Source of the DNA: Gemmata massiliana
GTDB lineage: Bacteria; Planctomycetota; Planctomycetia; Gemmatales; Gemmataceae
Direction: 5' to 3'
DNA: 64,000 bases
Assembly (NCBI RefSeq): GCF_901538265.1
Contig: NZ_LR593886.1
Location: 744,001 to 808,000, forward strand
This document shows positions 16,788 to 25,434 of this stretch, piece after piece. The translations under genes and the position numbers were made by a program. Numbering within the stretch: the first letter of the stretch is position 1; each line of letters opens with the position of its first letter. The notes under the pieces are model-generated. The model was given only the letters and a program-made list of their open reading frames with translations. It did no database searches and was not told the origin of the DNA.

Positions 16788-17384
16788 TTACTTGCTGTCG
16801 CAGGTGAATGATTTCAGGGACACATTGACGGGGCCGCTCATGCGTACCAGCCCGAAACCGTCCGCGTACCAGTACGAAACCACCTGACCTGGGTTGCACT
16901 CCCAATCGACGCGGGCCGCGAGGATCTCGCCGGCCGGGGTCTTGACCTTCTCGACCGGCCCGGATTTCATGTCGCCCCCGTGCCCCTCCGTGGTCCAGGT
17001 CTGCCCCTCTTTGTGCGGGAGTTTGAAGATGCACCACGGGACCGGGTACGTGGAGCCGTGTTCGGCAACCAAATAGACCCCCTTATCGCTGACCGAAAGT
17101 GTCATGTGGTGGCTCCGCTTGCCGTCCGCGTGGACGTACTCGGTGGTGACGAGCTTCTCCCCGTCCTTCTCTTCGACCTTGCTGATCTGGCGCGTGCTCT
17201 CCTGCTTGTTGCCGAGGTCGTACACCCAGGTCGCTCCGACCCGAGCCGGGTACGCGAACCGCGGTTCTTTGGGCATCAGGTGCTTGGGCACCGGGGCCGC
17301 TGCCGCGTGGGAGGCGGCCGCGTCCGGCAAGGACGCGGAACCGATCGCGATACTGAGACACAACCAAGTGGTGAAACGGGGCAC
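16788..17384 (-). CDS. Secreted hypothetical protein
   Basis: 198 residues from the GTG at 17384, chosen because cggagga lies just upstream and a signal peptide starts at once (PRFTTWLCLSIAIGSASLPD, cleavage probably after A-A-A). A long upstream open frame lacks these signs. The mature part has P-A-R-V-G-A-T-W-V-Y-D-L-G-N followed by beta strands (KLVTTEYVHADGKRSHHMTL, GVYLVAEHG), W-C-I-F-K-L-P and W-E-C-N-P-G-Q-V-V-S-Y-W-Y-A-D-G-F-G-L-V, a pattern seen in many exported beta-sandwich proteins of planctomycetes whose role is unknown. Convergent with the phosphatase gene, 24 nt apart. Confidence 0.8.
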   Translation of the reverse strand: MPRFTTWLCLSIAIGSASLPDAAASHAAAAPVPKHLMPKEPRFAYPARVGATWVYDLGNKQESTRQISKVEEKDGEKLVTTEYVHADGKRSHHMTLSVSDKGVYLVAEHGSTYPVPWCIFKLPHKEGQTWTTEGHGGDMKSGPVEKVKTPAGEILAARVDWECNPGQVVSYWYADGFGLVRMSGPVNVSLKSFTCDSK

Positions 17385-18102
17385 GGGCGTCCTCCGCGTT
17401 GGTGGGTTACCGATGATACCGCGCCGACCGCGGCCGTTGAAACGATGTCTACACGCGGCTCTGGACGGCTTGTGATTTTTTGTCCACGTGTATACAATTG
17501 GGTAAATTGGGTGCGGGGTGGCAGTATGTGGGAGGGCAGTTTTGGGTGCTGACGTTAGCCAGCGGGAGCTGATCGCCCGTGTGTGGGACGGGGAATGTTG
17601 GCGAATGTTAGCAATTCGGAGCGTGGTTTTGGGTGGAGTTTTGGGCGTAAACAATTGGAGTTTCAGAGTTTATTGCAGGAATATGCTCGGCGAGTCCCCG
17701 GAAACGTTAGCAAATGTCAATGCGGCAACCGGGGCCGAGGTGAGTGGGTAAGTGTCTTTTCGTTTCTAACGGCCTATGCCGGTTTCATTTCAACACGGTT
17801 CTCCCGGCGCTCGGGGGAAACGGCGACCTTCGGTGCATCAGAATCGGGCGGCTGCGTGAAGTAGGCAATTAGCGCAGGTTTCGGCCCGTTCTTTTCCTTC
17901 GGCGTGCGGCCGCTTCTGGCCACAACGCGAGAGCCTTCACGCTTTCCGAAGCCGCCGAGCGACTCCACTTCAACACCGCATTAGTGCGTGATCCGCTGCT
18001 GCGAATGTCTGTTTTTGAACTTAGATGTTGTCTAAAAATGTCTATCGAAACCACAAAATGCGATCTGGCAAAAAGAAAACCGAAAAATGCGCGCTTTGAA
18101 AG
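17385..18102. other. Intergenic region with short repeated motif; no convincing gene
   Basis: About 720 nt of lower GC and weak codon bias. A motif gaatgttggcgaatgttagc at about 17595-17614 recurs in part at 17549 (gacgttagcc) and 17702 (aaacgttagcaaatg), and in inverted orientation at 25503-25518 and 25610-25624. Several short frames exist on both strands but none has an RBS or recognisable domain. It may be a decayed gene or mobile remnant. Confidence 0.4.
17774..17968 (-). CDS. Possible small protein (64 aa)
   Basis: A GTG-started frame of 64 codons on the minus strand, with a moderately normal amino-acid mix (basic first half with K-R-E-G-S-R-V-V-A-R-S-G-R-T-P-K, then A-L-I-A-Y-F and an acidic/proline tail). 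There is an in-frame stop five codons upstream and no clear RBS. Nothing is recognised; it could be the tail of a broken gene. Confidence 0.25.
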   Translation of the reverse strand: MESLGGFGKREGSRVVARSGRTPKEKNGPKPALIAYFTQPPDSDAPKVAVSPERRENRVEMKPA

Positions 18103-18131
18103 TTGACACGCTTACTGTACGGGTGTATAAG
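18103..18131 (+). promoter_or_regulatory. Sigma-70-type promoter for the small-protein run
   Basis: A perfect -35 TTGACA (18103-18108), a 17-nt spacer and a -10 TATAAG (18126-18131) lie 75 nt before the ATG at 18207. The local AT-rich context fits a real promoter. Confidence 0.7.
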
Positions 18132-18206
18132 TAGTGTGTCGGATGCAAATGAGGAGTTGGGAACAGCACCCGACGGGTGAAGCGGGAACAAGTGGGAGGG
18201 GCGACG

Positions 18207-18656
18207 ATGGAAAGCTGGCGTCTGGTATGGCGTGACGGGTTCGTGCCAGTCCTCTCGACTGCCGGGTTGGAATCGCTCCGCGACGCACTCCGCGGCGACG
18301 ATCCCCGGCTGACGCAGGGTAGCACCACCACCCCTCCGCCGCTGATGTGTGTGCAGGACTGGCCGGTCGAAGCCGCATGTGCCCTCGGGTTCTGTGGCTG
18401 GCAGGGCGACGAACTTGAGTCCGTGGGCCAGGTCGAAGAGTTCTTCGCCCGGGCCTGTTTCGAGGCCGATCAGCGCCTCGGTGAGCCGGCCGCGTGCCGC
18501 TGGTTCCTCAACTGGTTCGATGACACCCCGCGCGACGAGATGCGCCGCGACCTGCTCGCCGAGGTCGAACAGGCCCTCGCTCAGCGCCTGCCGATCGATC
18601 GCGTCGGTCCCGAAATCGACCGGCTCGCGAAGCACCCCGAAATCACGGCCGCGTAA
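18207..18656 (+). CDS. Small acidic hypothetical protein
   Basis: 149 residues from the ATG at 18207 with gggagggg upstream; an open frame begins 30 nt earlier but lacks an RBS. The protein opens MESWRLVWRDGFVPVLSTAG and has a C-rich central part (MCVQDWPVEAACALGFCGW) and an acidic helical second half with two F-x-x-W-F-D-D/E-like motifs (CRWFLNWFDDTPRDEMRRDL). No domain recognised. Preceded by a strong promoter; first of three small genes that precede csrA. Confidence 0.7.
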   Translation: MESWRLVWRDGFVPVLSTAGLESLRDALRGDDPRLTQGSTTTPPPLMCVQDWPVEAACALGFCGWQGDELESVGQVEEFFARACFEADQRLGEPAACRWFLNWFDDTPRDEMRRDLLAEVEQALAQRLPIDRVGPEIDRLAKHPEITAA

Positions 18657-18709
18657 ACCGCACACACGAAACACTAAACAAGATAACACTAGCCGACCGG
18701 GAGTCCACC

Positions 18710-18901
18710 ATGTTTGAGGTAATCATTTGCACAGTTAGCTCGGGTCGGGTTCAACGCAAGGCGTTCACCAACTGGGAAGCGGCCCGAGCTTACGCGGACC
18801 GCTGGTCGGAAAAGGGCCGCGGGTATCGAGTTGCGCTCGAACGCATCGTTAAGCCGATGCCGCTTCGCGTGCTCCGCCCGGGTCGCTCGATGAGCATCTG
18901 A
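18710..18901 (+). CDS. Small basic protein (63 aa)
   Basis: 63 residues, ATG 18710 with gggag 7 nt upstream. FEVIICTVSSGRVQRKAFTNW - helix (EAARAYADRWSEKG) - RGYRVALERIV makes a compact beta-alpha-beta unit, rich in Arg. Unknown function; co-oriented with and 53 nt after the previous gene. Confidence 0.65.
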   Translation: MFEVIICTVSSGRVQRKAFTNWEAARAYADRWSEKGRGYRVALERIVKPMPLRVLRPGRSMSI

Positions 18902-18971
18902 CGCGCACAATCACCGCGGATCGCCCAAACGGTTTAACCAAAACATTCATCACAAAATACTGGATATCGCC

Positions 18972-19316
18972 ATGAACCCGATCTGCCGCCACTGCGTGAA
19001 GTCGAAGGTCAACCGCCCCCGCGGGCTGTGCTGGAGCTGCTACTACACCCCGGGCGTGAAGGAGCTGTACCCGTCCACGTCGAAGTACGCCCGCCGCGGG
19101 GTCGGCAACTTCACCGGTAGCGCACCGCTGCCCTCGTCCCCGACGACCGCGGCCCCGGGTTCGCCCGAAAAGCTGGCCGTTCTTGAACAACGGGCGAAAC
19201 TGAAGCAGGCGATTTTCCACCCGGCCGACGCGCGGTTCGAGGGCGATCCCCGGCCGCTGGAGTTCATGAAGAACAAGGGCCGCAGCGCCGCGAGCGAGAT
19301 GTCGTGTGTGGCGTGA
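18972..19316 (+). CDS. Small zinc-ribbon-like protein
   Basis: 114 residues from ATG 18972. Four cysteines in two pairs at the N-terminus (ICRHC at 4-8 and LCWSCYY at ~19-25) suggest a zinc ribbon or treble-clef-like knuckle. This is followed by a Gly/Pro/Ser-rich middle (VGNFTGSAPLPSSPTTAAPG) and a helix of charged residues. The motif-then-linker layout suits a nucleic-acid or protein-binding adaptor. No known family assigned; third gene of the small-protein run. Confidence 0.65.
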   Translation: MNPICRHCVKSKVNRPRGLCWSCYYTPGVKELYPSTSKYARRGVGNFTGSAPLPSSPTTAAPGSPEKLAVLEQRAKLKQAIFHPADARFEGDPRPLEFMKNKGRSAASEMSCVA

Positions 19317-19537
19317 CCGCAAAAAGTCGCGGGTCGCGACCGAATCCCGGTTCCTGAACCGTAGGGGCGCCCCATTATCATCGTCAGAACATCGCCGGCA
19401 GCCTCTCGCCCACTGCCGGCGACGCATTCTGACCCCTTTGGCGCCGGCCCTACCGCAGCAATCGGTCGATGAAGTCGCGACCGCGTCAAAAACACGAGAT
19501 CCGGGCGAATACAGGAAGCATTTTGCCCGTTTCTCGC

Positions 19538-19577
19538 CGACGGTCGCCCGTTGTGTGCGGGCGACCGTCGTGATTTT
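19538..19577 (+). terminator. Intrinsic terminator in the gap before csrA
   Basis: Perfect 13-nt arms (19538-19550 and 19558-19570) with a 7-nt loop, followed by tgatttt. It lies 220 nt after the zinc-ribbon gene in a ~700-nt gene-free stretch (19317-20025) in which no coding frame is supported. Confidence 0.65.
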
Positions 19578-20025
19578 GCGACGTTTCTGCACTGTTCTGG
19601 GACTTTCTGCTCATTTGCGGCTCCAAATGCGGCTGACAGAGCCGCAACAGCCCGAAAATCGCGTGATTCTGCTTCCGACCGCACAATTCCTCGGCAAGTG
19701 ACAACCGGTTGTCACCGCGTCCCACACACAACGTGTCTAATCGTGGGGGAGTTGCGCGGTTTGTGCAAATTGGGCGGAACAGATCTCCGAACCTCGGGCC
19801 AGTTGCGGTGGTCACCCTAATACCTGGCGCGATTCGGCCCGCAATGTGGGTTGGGCGCGGTGTTCACCCGTTCGGGTGTCTAGCGCACTCATTATTCCGG
19901 CCGTGCGTCCGCTCCCCCAGGTGTCGAAAAGCCAATTCCCCCGTCGCCGCAACCCCATACGGAATCGTGGCGTAGAATTGGGGAGCGTTTTACGGACGAG
20001 TGATGCACAACGGAGGGACACGATC

Positions 20026-20241
20026 ATGCTCGTTCTGAGCCGTAAACTGGGCGAAAAGATTTTCATCGGCGAGAACATCTGTATCACGGTCGTGGACATC
20101 GATCGCGGCAAGATTCGGTTGGGAATCGAGGCCCCGCGCGACGTTCCGATCTACCGCCAGGAGTTGCTCCCGCTGAACCAGCAGCAACAAAGGGCAGACG
20201 CGGCGGCAGCGGGTCAGACGGGTGTTCCGACCGTTTCCTGA
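20026..20241 (+). CDS. csrA: Carbon storage regulator CsrA
   Basis: 71 residues, start ATG 20026 with cggaggg 10 nt upstream. The sequence MLVLSRKLGEKIFIGENI, then ITVVDIDRGKIRLGIEAPRDVPIYRQEL, is textbook CsrA/RsmA, with the RNA-binding R44-type region in the last strand and the N-terminal L-S-R-K strand. The last ~15 residues (QQQQRADAAAAGQTG) are a lineage-specific Gln/Ala tail. CsrA is a homodimer that binds GGA motifs in mRNA leaders and changes translation or stability. It stands alone here. Confidence 0.97.
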   Translation: MLVLSRKLGEKIFIGENICITVVDIDRGKIRLGIEAPRDVPIYRQELLPLNQQQQRADAAAAGQTGVPTVS

Positions 20242-20439
20242 CCGTTCTCCGCTCGTAACTTATCTCCCCTCCCGGATTTGTGCTTCCGGTCACTCTGGTT
20301 CGCTTCATCCAGGATCGCATGGCGGGCGGTGCTCCCCGGTGAGCGCCGCCCGCCACGCATTTGGCCCCTCCAACCGGTCGTTTCGCCGCGCACTAGGGTT
20401 GTGCCGCCCGTGATTCGATCTCCAGTGGAGGAGCGGACA

Positions 20440-20706
20440 ATGGCGTCGCCGGCAATGATTCTGAGTTGGAAGCAAGAGGGGCGTGCCGAAGGGTTTGCCG
20501 AAGGGCTGGCGTCGGGGATGATCGAAGCCCGGCGCGAGGACTTGCTGAAACTGCTGCGAGTGAAGTTCGTCACCATTCCGCCGGAACTCAGCGCCGCGGT
20601 GCGGAGCGAAGACACGCTCGATCCGCTCACGTACTGGTTCGACACCGCACTCGCGGCCCCGACGCTCGAAGCGTTCGCGGTGATGATCCGTTCCGGGGTG
20701 CGGTGA
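20440..20706 (+). CDS. Small Rpn/PD-(D/E)XK-nuclease C-terminal-like protein
   Basis: 88 residues from ATG 20440 with ggagga upstream (a GTG at 20410 is possible). The region WKQEGRAEGFAEGLASGM - IEARREDLLKLLRVKF - IPPELSAAVRSEDTLDPLTYW is the characteristic C-terminal segment of transposase-like Rpn/DUF4351 proteins, including the G-R-A-E-G repeat and the R-F-x-x-I-P turn. The nuclease domain that normally precedes it is absent, so this is either an independently used tail or a relic. It begins 199 nt after csrA. Confidence 0.6.
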   Translation: MASPAMILSWKQEGRAEGFAEGLASGMIEARREDLLKLLRVKFVTIPPELSAAVRSEDTLDPLTYWFDTALAAPTLEAFAVMIRSGVR

Positions 20707-20801
20707 GTTCTCGGTTCCGCCTCTTGCGTTGAGGAGGCGCCGCGTTCACACTGAAGCACTCTTCATTTTGAAACGCGAAACCCAGAACCCGGAACTTGCT
20801 C

Positions 20802-21740
20802 ATGGCAGAACCAATTACGATCGCGACTTGGCCGTTCGGTAAGGCTGCGGTCGAGGCCGCGATGAAGGTGCTCGCGCGGGGTGAACCGGCTCTCGACGCA
20901 GCATTAGCCGGGGCGCAAGCGGTCGAAGACGACACAAGTATCCGCAACTCGGTGGGTTTTGGGAGTTTGCCGGACCGCTTGGGTCGGCTCACGCTCGATG
21001 CGTGCGTGATGGACGGGCGGACGCTCGCGTGCGGCTCGGTGGCGTGCGTCGAACACATCCGGCACCCCGCCGCTCTCGCGCGCCGCGTGATGGAAAAGAC
21101 CCCGCACGTGATGCTCGTGGGCGACGGTGCGAAGTGGTTCGCGCTCCAGCAGGGGTTCCCGCTGGAAGTTCCGTACACGGCCGACAGCATCAAGGAGTGG
21201 CTCGATGCTCACCCGGACTTGAAAAAGAAAGAAAAGACGGGCAAATCGCCGGTTCGGGCTGATGGCGCCGCGGACATCACCGTAAACGAGTTCAACCACG
21301 ACACCGTCACGGTGCTGTCGTTGGACAAGAAGGGGCACTTGGGCGGCGTCTGCACCACGAGCGGTTTGGGGTACAAATTGCCCGGCCGTGTCGGAGATTC
21401 GCCCATCATCGGGGCCGGGTTGTACGTGGACGACCTCGCGGGCGCGGCCGGCGGGACCGGCGTGGGGGAGGAGATCATCCGCATCGGCGGGAGCCTGTTC
21501 ATCGCCGAACAGATGCGCGCCGGCAAAACGCCCCAAGAAGCGTGCGAACTCGCTTGCAAACGAGCGAATGCGGCCGCCGGGCGCCGCGGCGTTCATCCGG
21601 CTCGGGTCGCGTTCCTGGCGCTCGATCCGAAGGGTAACGTCGGCGCGGCCTGCACCGAGAAGACCAACTTCAAGTACGCCGTTGGCCGCGGTGACAAAGT
21701 GGAGATGCTCACCGCCAAGGAAATCGGACCAACCGCCTGA
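20802..21740 (+). CDS. N4-(beta-N-acetylglucosaminyl)-L-asparaginase / isoaspartyl peptidase family
   Basis: 312 residues from ATG 20802. It is an Ntn-hydrolase precursor that autocleaves before the catalytic threonine T168, in the conserved H-D-T-V motif; downstream blocks GGVCTTSGLGYKLPGRVGDS and GAGLYVDDLAGAAGGTGVGEE match aspartylglucosaminidase-type enzymes. These remove the GlcNAc-Asn linkage from glycoasparagines, or cleave L-Asp-type amides. No signal peptide is visible, so it is probably cytoplasmic. The region just before the Thr (KKKEKTGKSP) is a charged, variable linker typical for the autoprocessing site. Confidence 0.9.
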   Translation: MAEPITIATWPFGKAAVEAAMKVLARGEPALDAALAGAQAVEDDTSIRNSVGFGSLPDRLGRLTLDACVMDGRTLACGSVACVEHIRHPAALARRVMEKTPHVMLVGDGAKWFALQQGFPLEVPYTADSIKEWLDAHPDLKKKEKTGKSPVRADGAADITVNEFNHDTVTVLSLDKKGHLGGVCTTSGLGYKLPGRVGDSPIIGAGLYVDDLAGAAGGTGVGEEIIRIGGSLFIAEQMRAGKTPQEACELACKRANAAAGRRGVHPARVAFLALDPKGNVGAACTEKTNFKYAVGRGDKVEMLTAKEIGPTA

Positions 21741-21873
21741 TCGTCGCTGAGAGCAGGATTTGGGACGCAAAGCGATAGTGCGAATTCGCTTTCTTCCCGA
21801 ATCCCCGGTCATTTCGTTTCGAGCGGCGGGTAGAATTGATCTGTCCCACGTTTTCAGAGCGCGGAGGGGCGGA

Positions 21874-23049
21874 ATGTCGTTGGTGGTAGTCCGGTGCCCG
21901 GCGTGTCGGGGTGCGTCTCGTGTTCCGCCCGACGTCCTGGGGCAGATGGTCGGTTGTCCGCGCTGTCAGGCTCCGTTCGTGGCGGCTGAAGACGCCGCCC
22001 CAGCGCCGTTACCGTCGCGGGCAAGCAGTTCGTCCAATCGCTCTGATTCCAGACCGGCGCGAGAGGCGCCAACCCGTTCATCACCTCGTCCGACTGCGGC
22101 CGTTCCCATCGCGCCTCCGCGCCGGCGCCGACCCGAACTTTCACGCGAAGAAACTGAAGCATCAGTATCGAGTTCAACTCCCGTACTCGCGTCCGAAATA
22201 CCCGATCCGGAACACGATCCGCACTTGCGCCCCGTTGCCGGGCTGCCGGTGTCGGTGCTCGTCGGCTTCGCCCTGATGCCGTTCGGCATTCCGCTACTGT
22301 GGTTCGTGAGTCCACTGGTTACGGGACAGGAAGCGGCCCTCTCGCTCGCGGTTCCGGTGTCTCTGGCGATCGCGGCATCGGCCCTCTGTTTGGGCGTGGT
22401 TTACACCATCGACTGGACCGCTGCGACACGCATCAAGGGCGTGTTGGTCCTCGTCGGGCTGGCGTACTTCAGTGCGGCCGGTTTGTTCTTCCTGAAGAAA
22501 GACCTGATGGACCGGGTCCAGAAGTTCTTCAGCGTAACCCCTCAGTGGTACCCAGTTACAGCAAAGGACAAGAGCTACCGAGTTCAAATGCCGTTCCCGG
22601 CACCGGAAGGGGAGAAAGAGCGGTTGTTACGGGGTTTTGTCCGGATGACAGACGTTCGGACAGCCGAATACCAGCCCGACGGACCGAAAGGGCCAACTTA
22701 CCGATACTGCTGTGGCGTGGGGCAGGCCGTACCAAACGCGGGTGATCTCGCCGACGGATGGCTCGCTCCGATTCGCGAACAGATGTGGCTCGCCAGCGTC
22801 GACGAGCAATTCAAACGCGAATTCGGGAAACTGGTCGAGGGCCAGTCGATTCGGCACCGATCGGAGCCGGACTTGAGCGGGCGCCAGTGGGTGCTCAAAC
22901 CGGATAACGGTTCGTCTGTGCGCATCGTGCAAATCTTCGTTGTCAACGGGCGCGTGTACTACTTGTCTGCCGAGGGGCCGGAACTGGCGCCGAACGATGA
23001 TCCGGCCGAGCGCTTTTTCAGTTCGTTCGAGCTTCTCGCGCGGAAATAG
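21874..23049 (+). CDS. Zinc-ribbon membrane protein
   Basis: 391 residues, ATG 21874 with gcggagggg upstream; the open frame starts earlier but without an RBS. The N-terminus carries a zinc ribbon RCPACRG - V-G-C-P-R-C-Q (residues ~8-32), then a Ser/Pro/Arg-rich linker (~33-120). Three hydrophobic segments follow at ~128-150, 155-180 and 190-210 (VLVGFALMPFGIPLLWFVSP, ALCLGVVYTIDW, VLVLVGLAYFSAAGLFFL). The C-terminal ~170 residues are soluble and may be a sensor-like or beta domain (YPVTAKDKSYRVQMPFPAPE). Common plan in Gemmata-type genomes; no specific function assigned. Confidence 0.75.
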   Translation: MSLVVVRCPACRGASRVPPDVLGQMVGCPRCQAPFVAAEDAAPAPLPSRASSSSNRSDSRPAREAPTRSSPRPTAAVPIAPPRRRRPELSREETEASVSSSTPVLASEIPDPEHDPHLRPVAGLPVSVLVGFALMPFGIPLLWFVSPLVTGQEAALSLAVPVSLAIAASALCLGVVYTIDWTAATRIKGVLVLVGLAYFSAAGLFFLKKDLMDRVQKFFSVTPQWYPVTAKDKSYRVQMPFPAPEGEKERLLRGFVRMTDVRTAEYQPDGPKGPTYRYCCGVGQAVPNAGDLADGWLAPIREQMWLASVDEQFKREFGKLVEGQSIRHRSEPDLSGRQWVLKPDNGSSVRIVQIFVVNGRVYYLSAEGPELAPNDDPAERFFSSFELLARK

Positions 23050-23127
23050 GACGGGCGTTCCGCGTTCGGGTAAAATAAGCACGGCGACCTCCGTTTCAGC
23101 ACCAAACACCGAACGCCGAACATCTCG

Positions 23128-24411
23128 ATGCAAGTCCGCTCGCTACCCGTGTTGCAGAACTGGGACTGCCATTCCTGCGGCGATTGCTGTCGCTCGTATG
23201 CGGTGCCCGCGACCGCCGAAGAGCGCCGCCGCATCGAGGGTCAGGGCTGGGAGTCGCTGCCGGAATTCCAGGGCGTTCCGTACTTCGTGAAGCGCGGCGG
23301 TGAGTTCTACTTGAACCACCGTGCCGACGGTGGGTGCGTGTTCCTGGGTGCAGACAACCTGTGCCGCATCCACGGGACGTTCGGTTCGGCCGCGAAGCCG
23401 CTCGCGTGTCGCATCTACCCGTTCCTCCTCGTACCGGCCGGCGACCACTGGAACCTCGGGTTGCGGCTCACGTGCCCCTCGGCGACGGAGAACAAGGGAC
23501 GCGCACTCAGCGCGCAACTCGGCGACGCACGCGAGTACGCGGCGTTCTTCGAGAGCACGACATCGAAGAGCGCCCTCGAAGCTCCGCCACCCCCGCTGCA
23601 AGGTTCGCAGGCCGTCTCGTGGAGCGATGTGGGGCGCATCGCGACCGCGTTCTCGAAACTGCTGGCCGACGAAGACGACCCGTTCGAGCGGCGCTGGCGC
23701 AAGATCCTCTTCATCGTCATGATGTTGCGCAAGGCGACGTTCGATGGTGGCGGCGATCCCAAGAAGGCCGTCACGGGCGGAAAACTGAGCGAACTGCTCC
23801 ACGTACTCGGGCTCGCGGCCGAAGACGAAGAACCCGCGTTGGCCACTGAGGTGAAGCGGCCCGGGTGGGCCGGGCGCACGGTGTTCCGGCAACTCGTGGC
23901 CGTGTTCTCCCGCAAGGACCACGGCGCCGAGAAGGGGATCGCCCAGCGCGGACCGGTGAGTCGATTCATGTCTGCGGTAAAGTTCGCGAGCGCGCGGGGG
24001 CGCGTTCCGAAGGTCCATGCTGCCCTGCCAGACGCGGCCACGTTCGCGGCGGGCGAAGTCCCACTCGGCGCGCTGAGTGATACGACCGTGTCGCTGCTCG
24101 TGCGCTGGCACCGAATGAAAATCGAGTCGCTCCAGTTCTGTGGCGCACCGAACTTCGGGCTGAGTGTGTGGGAAGGCGTGGAGTCGCTGGCACTCACGTT
24201 CCCCGCGGCTATGTGGCTCGCGCGCGTGCTCGTCGCGGGCGGCAAAACGCCCGACGCGGCCGTAACACAGGCCGTGCGCATGGTGGACGACAACTTCGGT
24301 TTCAACCCGCTGCTCGGCTCGGTCCGCCAGAAATTCGCGCTCCGGCTGATCGCGAACCGCGGCGACCTCCCGCGCCTGGTCGCGTGGTACGGTCGGGTGA
24401 ACGACGAATAG
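23128..24411 (+). CDS. YkgJ-family cysteine cluster protein
   Basis: 427 residues. The N-terminus carries the CxxCGDCC motif (DCHSCGDCC, residues ~13-21), then a Cys in GGCVFL, LCRIHGTFG and K-P-L-A-C-R-I-Y-P-F at ~88-98, the eight-cysteine layout of the YkgJ/UPF0153 family that binds a metal or Fe-S cluster. The remaining 300 residues are helical and not characterised; family members of this length are known in planctomycetes. Cytoplasmic by prediction. Its end is 12 nt from the convergent WD40 gene. Confidence 0.85.
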   Translation: MQVRSLPVLQNWDCHSCGDCCRSYAVPATAEERRRIEGQGWESLPEFQGVPYFVKRGGEFYLNHRADGGCVFLGADNLCRIHGTFGSAAKPLACRIYPFLLVPAGDHWNLGLRLTCPSATENKGRALSAQLGDAREYAAFFESTTSKSALEAPPPPLQGSQAVSWSDVGRIATAFSKLLADEDDPFERRWRKILFIVMMLRKATFDGGGDPKKAVTGGKLSELLHVLGLAAEDEEPALATEVKRPGWAGRTVFRQLVAVFSRKDHGAEKGIAQRGPVSRFMSAVKFASARGRVPKVHAALPDAATFAAGEVPLGALSDTTVSLLVRWHRMKIESLQFCGAPNFGLSVWEGVESLALTFPAAMWLARVLVAGGKTPDAAVTQAVRMVDDNFGFNPLLGSVRQKFALRLIANRGDLPRLVAWYGRVNDE

Positions 24412-24423
24412 ATCGTCCGCGCA

Positions 24424-25434
24424 TCATTCGTCCACGTCGAACTGCACGAGGCGCCCGTCGGCGGTGCCGCATACCCCAGCGGAACCGTCGGTGGTGAACG
24501 CGAGACACGTCAGCGGTCCGCAATCCCAGTCGTACTCGCGAACGACGTCCCACGTCTGCGGGTTCCGCAATTTTAATCGCCCGTTCCGGTTCGCGCCTGG
24601 ACCGAAGACCATTTCCCATACGTTCGCGTAGGTTCCCCACCGCTTCCACCGACCGGGTTGCTCAACTGTTGCTAAGTAGTGACCAGAGCCGGTAAATGCC
24701 GCGTCGTGGAACGGTGCGGCGAGTCCGGCCGCCGCTACTACGGTCTGCCGGCGCCGCGCCGGAATCGGTCCGGCGTGGTCGCCCGCATCAACACGGTGAA
24801 GAGCTTTGGACGTCCCCGTGGAGATATCGAGGATATGGAACTCGTTCTCCCACCCGAACGCGCACGTGCCACTGTCTCGGGTGAACGAAACGAAGCCGGG
24901 CGTCGCGAACCAGCGCCGATTGGATATCCGGTGGCGGTAATCCAACCCACCCGTCACAGCGAAACGCAACTCGAACCCTTCGGACCAGATGCCCGCGAGG
25001 AACTGCCCGTCGGGGCTGAACGCGAGCTTCCGAAACGGCGACCAGAAGTTAAACCCGGCCAGTGGTTGGCGCGCGGGGAGCGACCATCGCTTTAGGTCGG
25101 CGCTCCCGGACGTCCCGGCTTGCGTGGCAACGAGCGTCTTCCCGTCGGGCGCGATCGCCGCGGTCACACATTGACCGACGAGATCGGGACCAGAAGAACT
25201 TCCACCAATGTGATCGATGCGGAGCACGCCGTGTTGAACGTAGATCATCGCGTGGTTCGGACCGAACGCGAGCTGGTCGCACGCGGCGTTCAGTGGGTAC
25301 CGGCGCACCGTTTCGCCGCTCGCCCAATCGAAGACCGCGCACCACCCGTTCGTACCGGATGCCGCTACGAGTCGGGCGTCGGGGGATACCACCACCGAAC
25401 GCACTTCACCCAAATCCGCCTCAATCAGTCGCAT
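24424..25434 (-). CDS. WD40-like beta-propeller protein (stand-alone, copy 3)
   Basis: 336 residues made almost entirely of propeller blades: the A/S-x-x-P-D-G/A-x-x-x-A/V-A strand turn recurs (VVVSPDARLVAASG, AAIAPDGKTLVATQ, LAFSPDGQFLAGI, AFTTDGSAGVCG), with closing W/V-D-W or F-D-V strands. No kinase or membrane segment. It is the last of three similar genes following the WD40 Ser/Thr kinase gene, with a 389-nt gap before it. Blade sequences are divergent, so the copies are old. Probable soluble protein-interaction module. Confidence 0.8.
   Translation of the reverse strand: MRLIEADLGEVRSVVVSPDARLVAASGTNGWCAVFDWASGETVRRYPLNAACDQLAFGPNHAMIYVQHGVLRIDHIGGSSSGPDLVGQCVTAAIAPDGKTLVATQAGTSGSADLKRWSLPARQPLAGFNFWSPFRKLAFSPDGQFLAGIWSEGFELRFAVTGGLDYRHRISNRRWFATPGFVSFTRDSGTCAFGWENEFHILDISTGTSKALHRVDAGDHAGPIPARRRQTVVAAAGLAAPFHDAAFTGSGHYLATVEQPGRWKRWGTYANVWEMVFGPGANRNGRLKLRNPQTWDVVREYDWDCGPLTCLAFTTDGSAGVCGTADGRLVQFDVDE

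Noticed and set aside
17518-17864. Two overlapping plus-strand frames in the 17.4-18.1 kb gap
   Set aside because: No RBS, weak codon bias and no domain; kept only as a possible decayed region.
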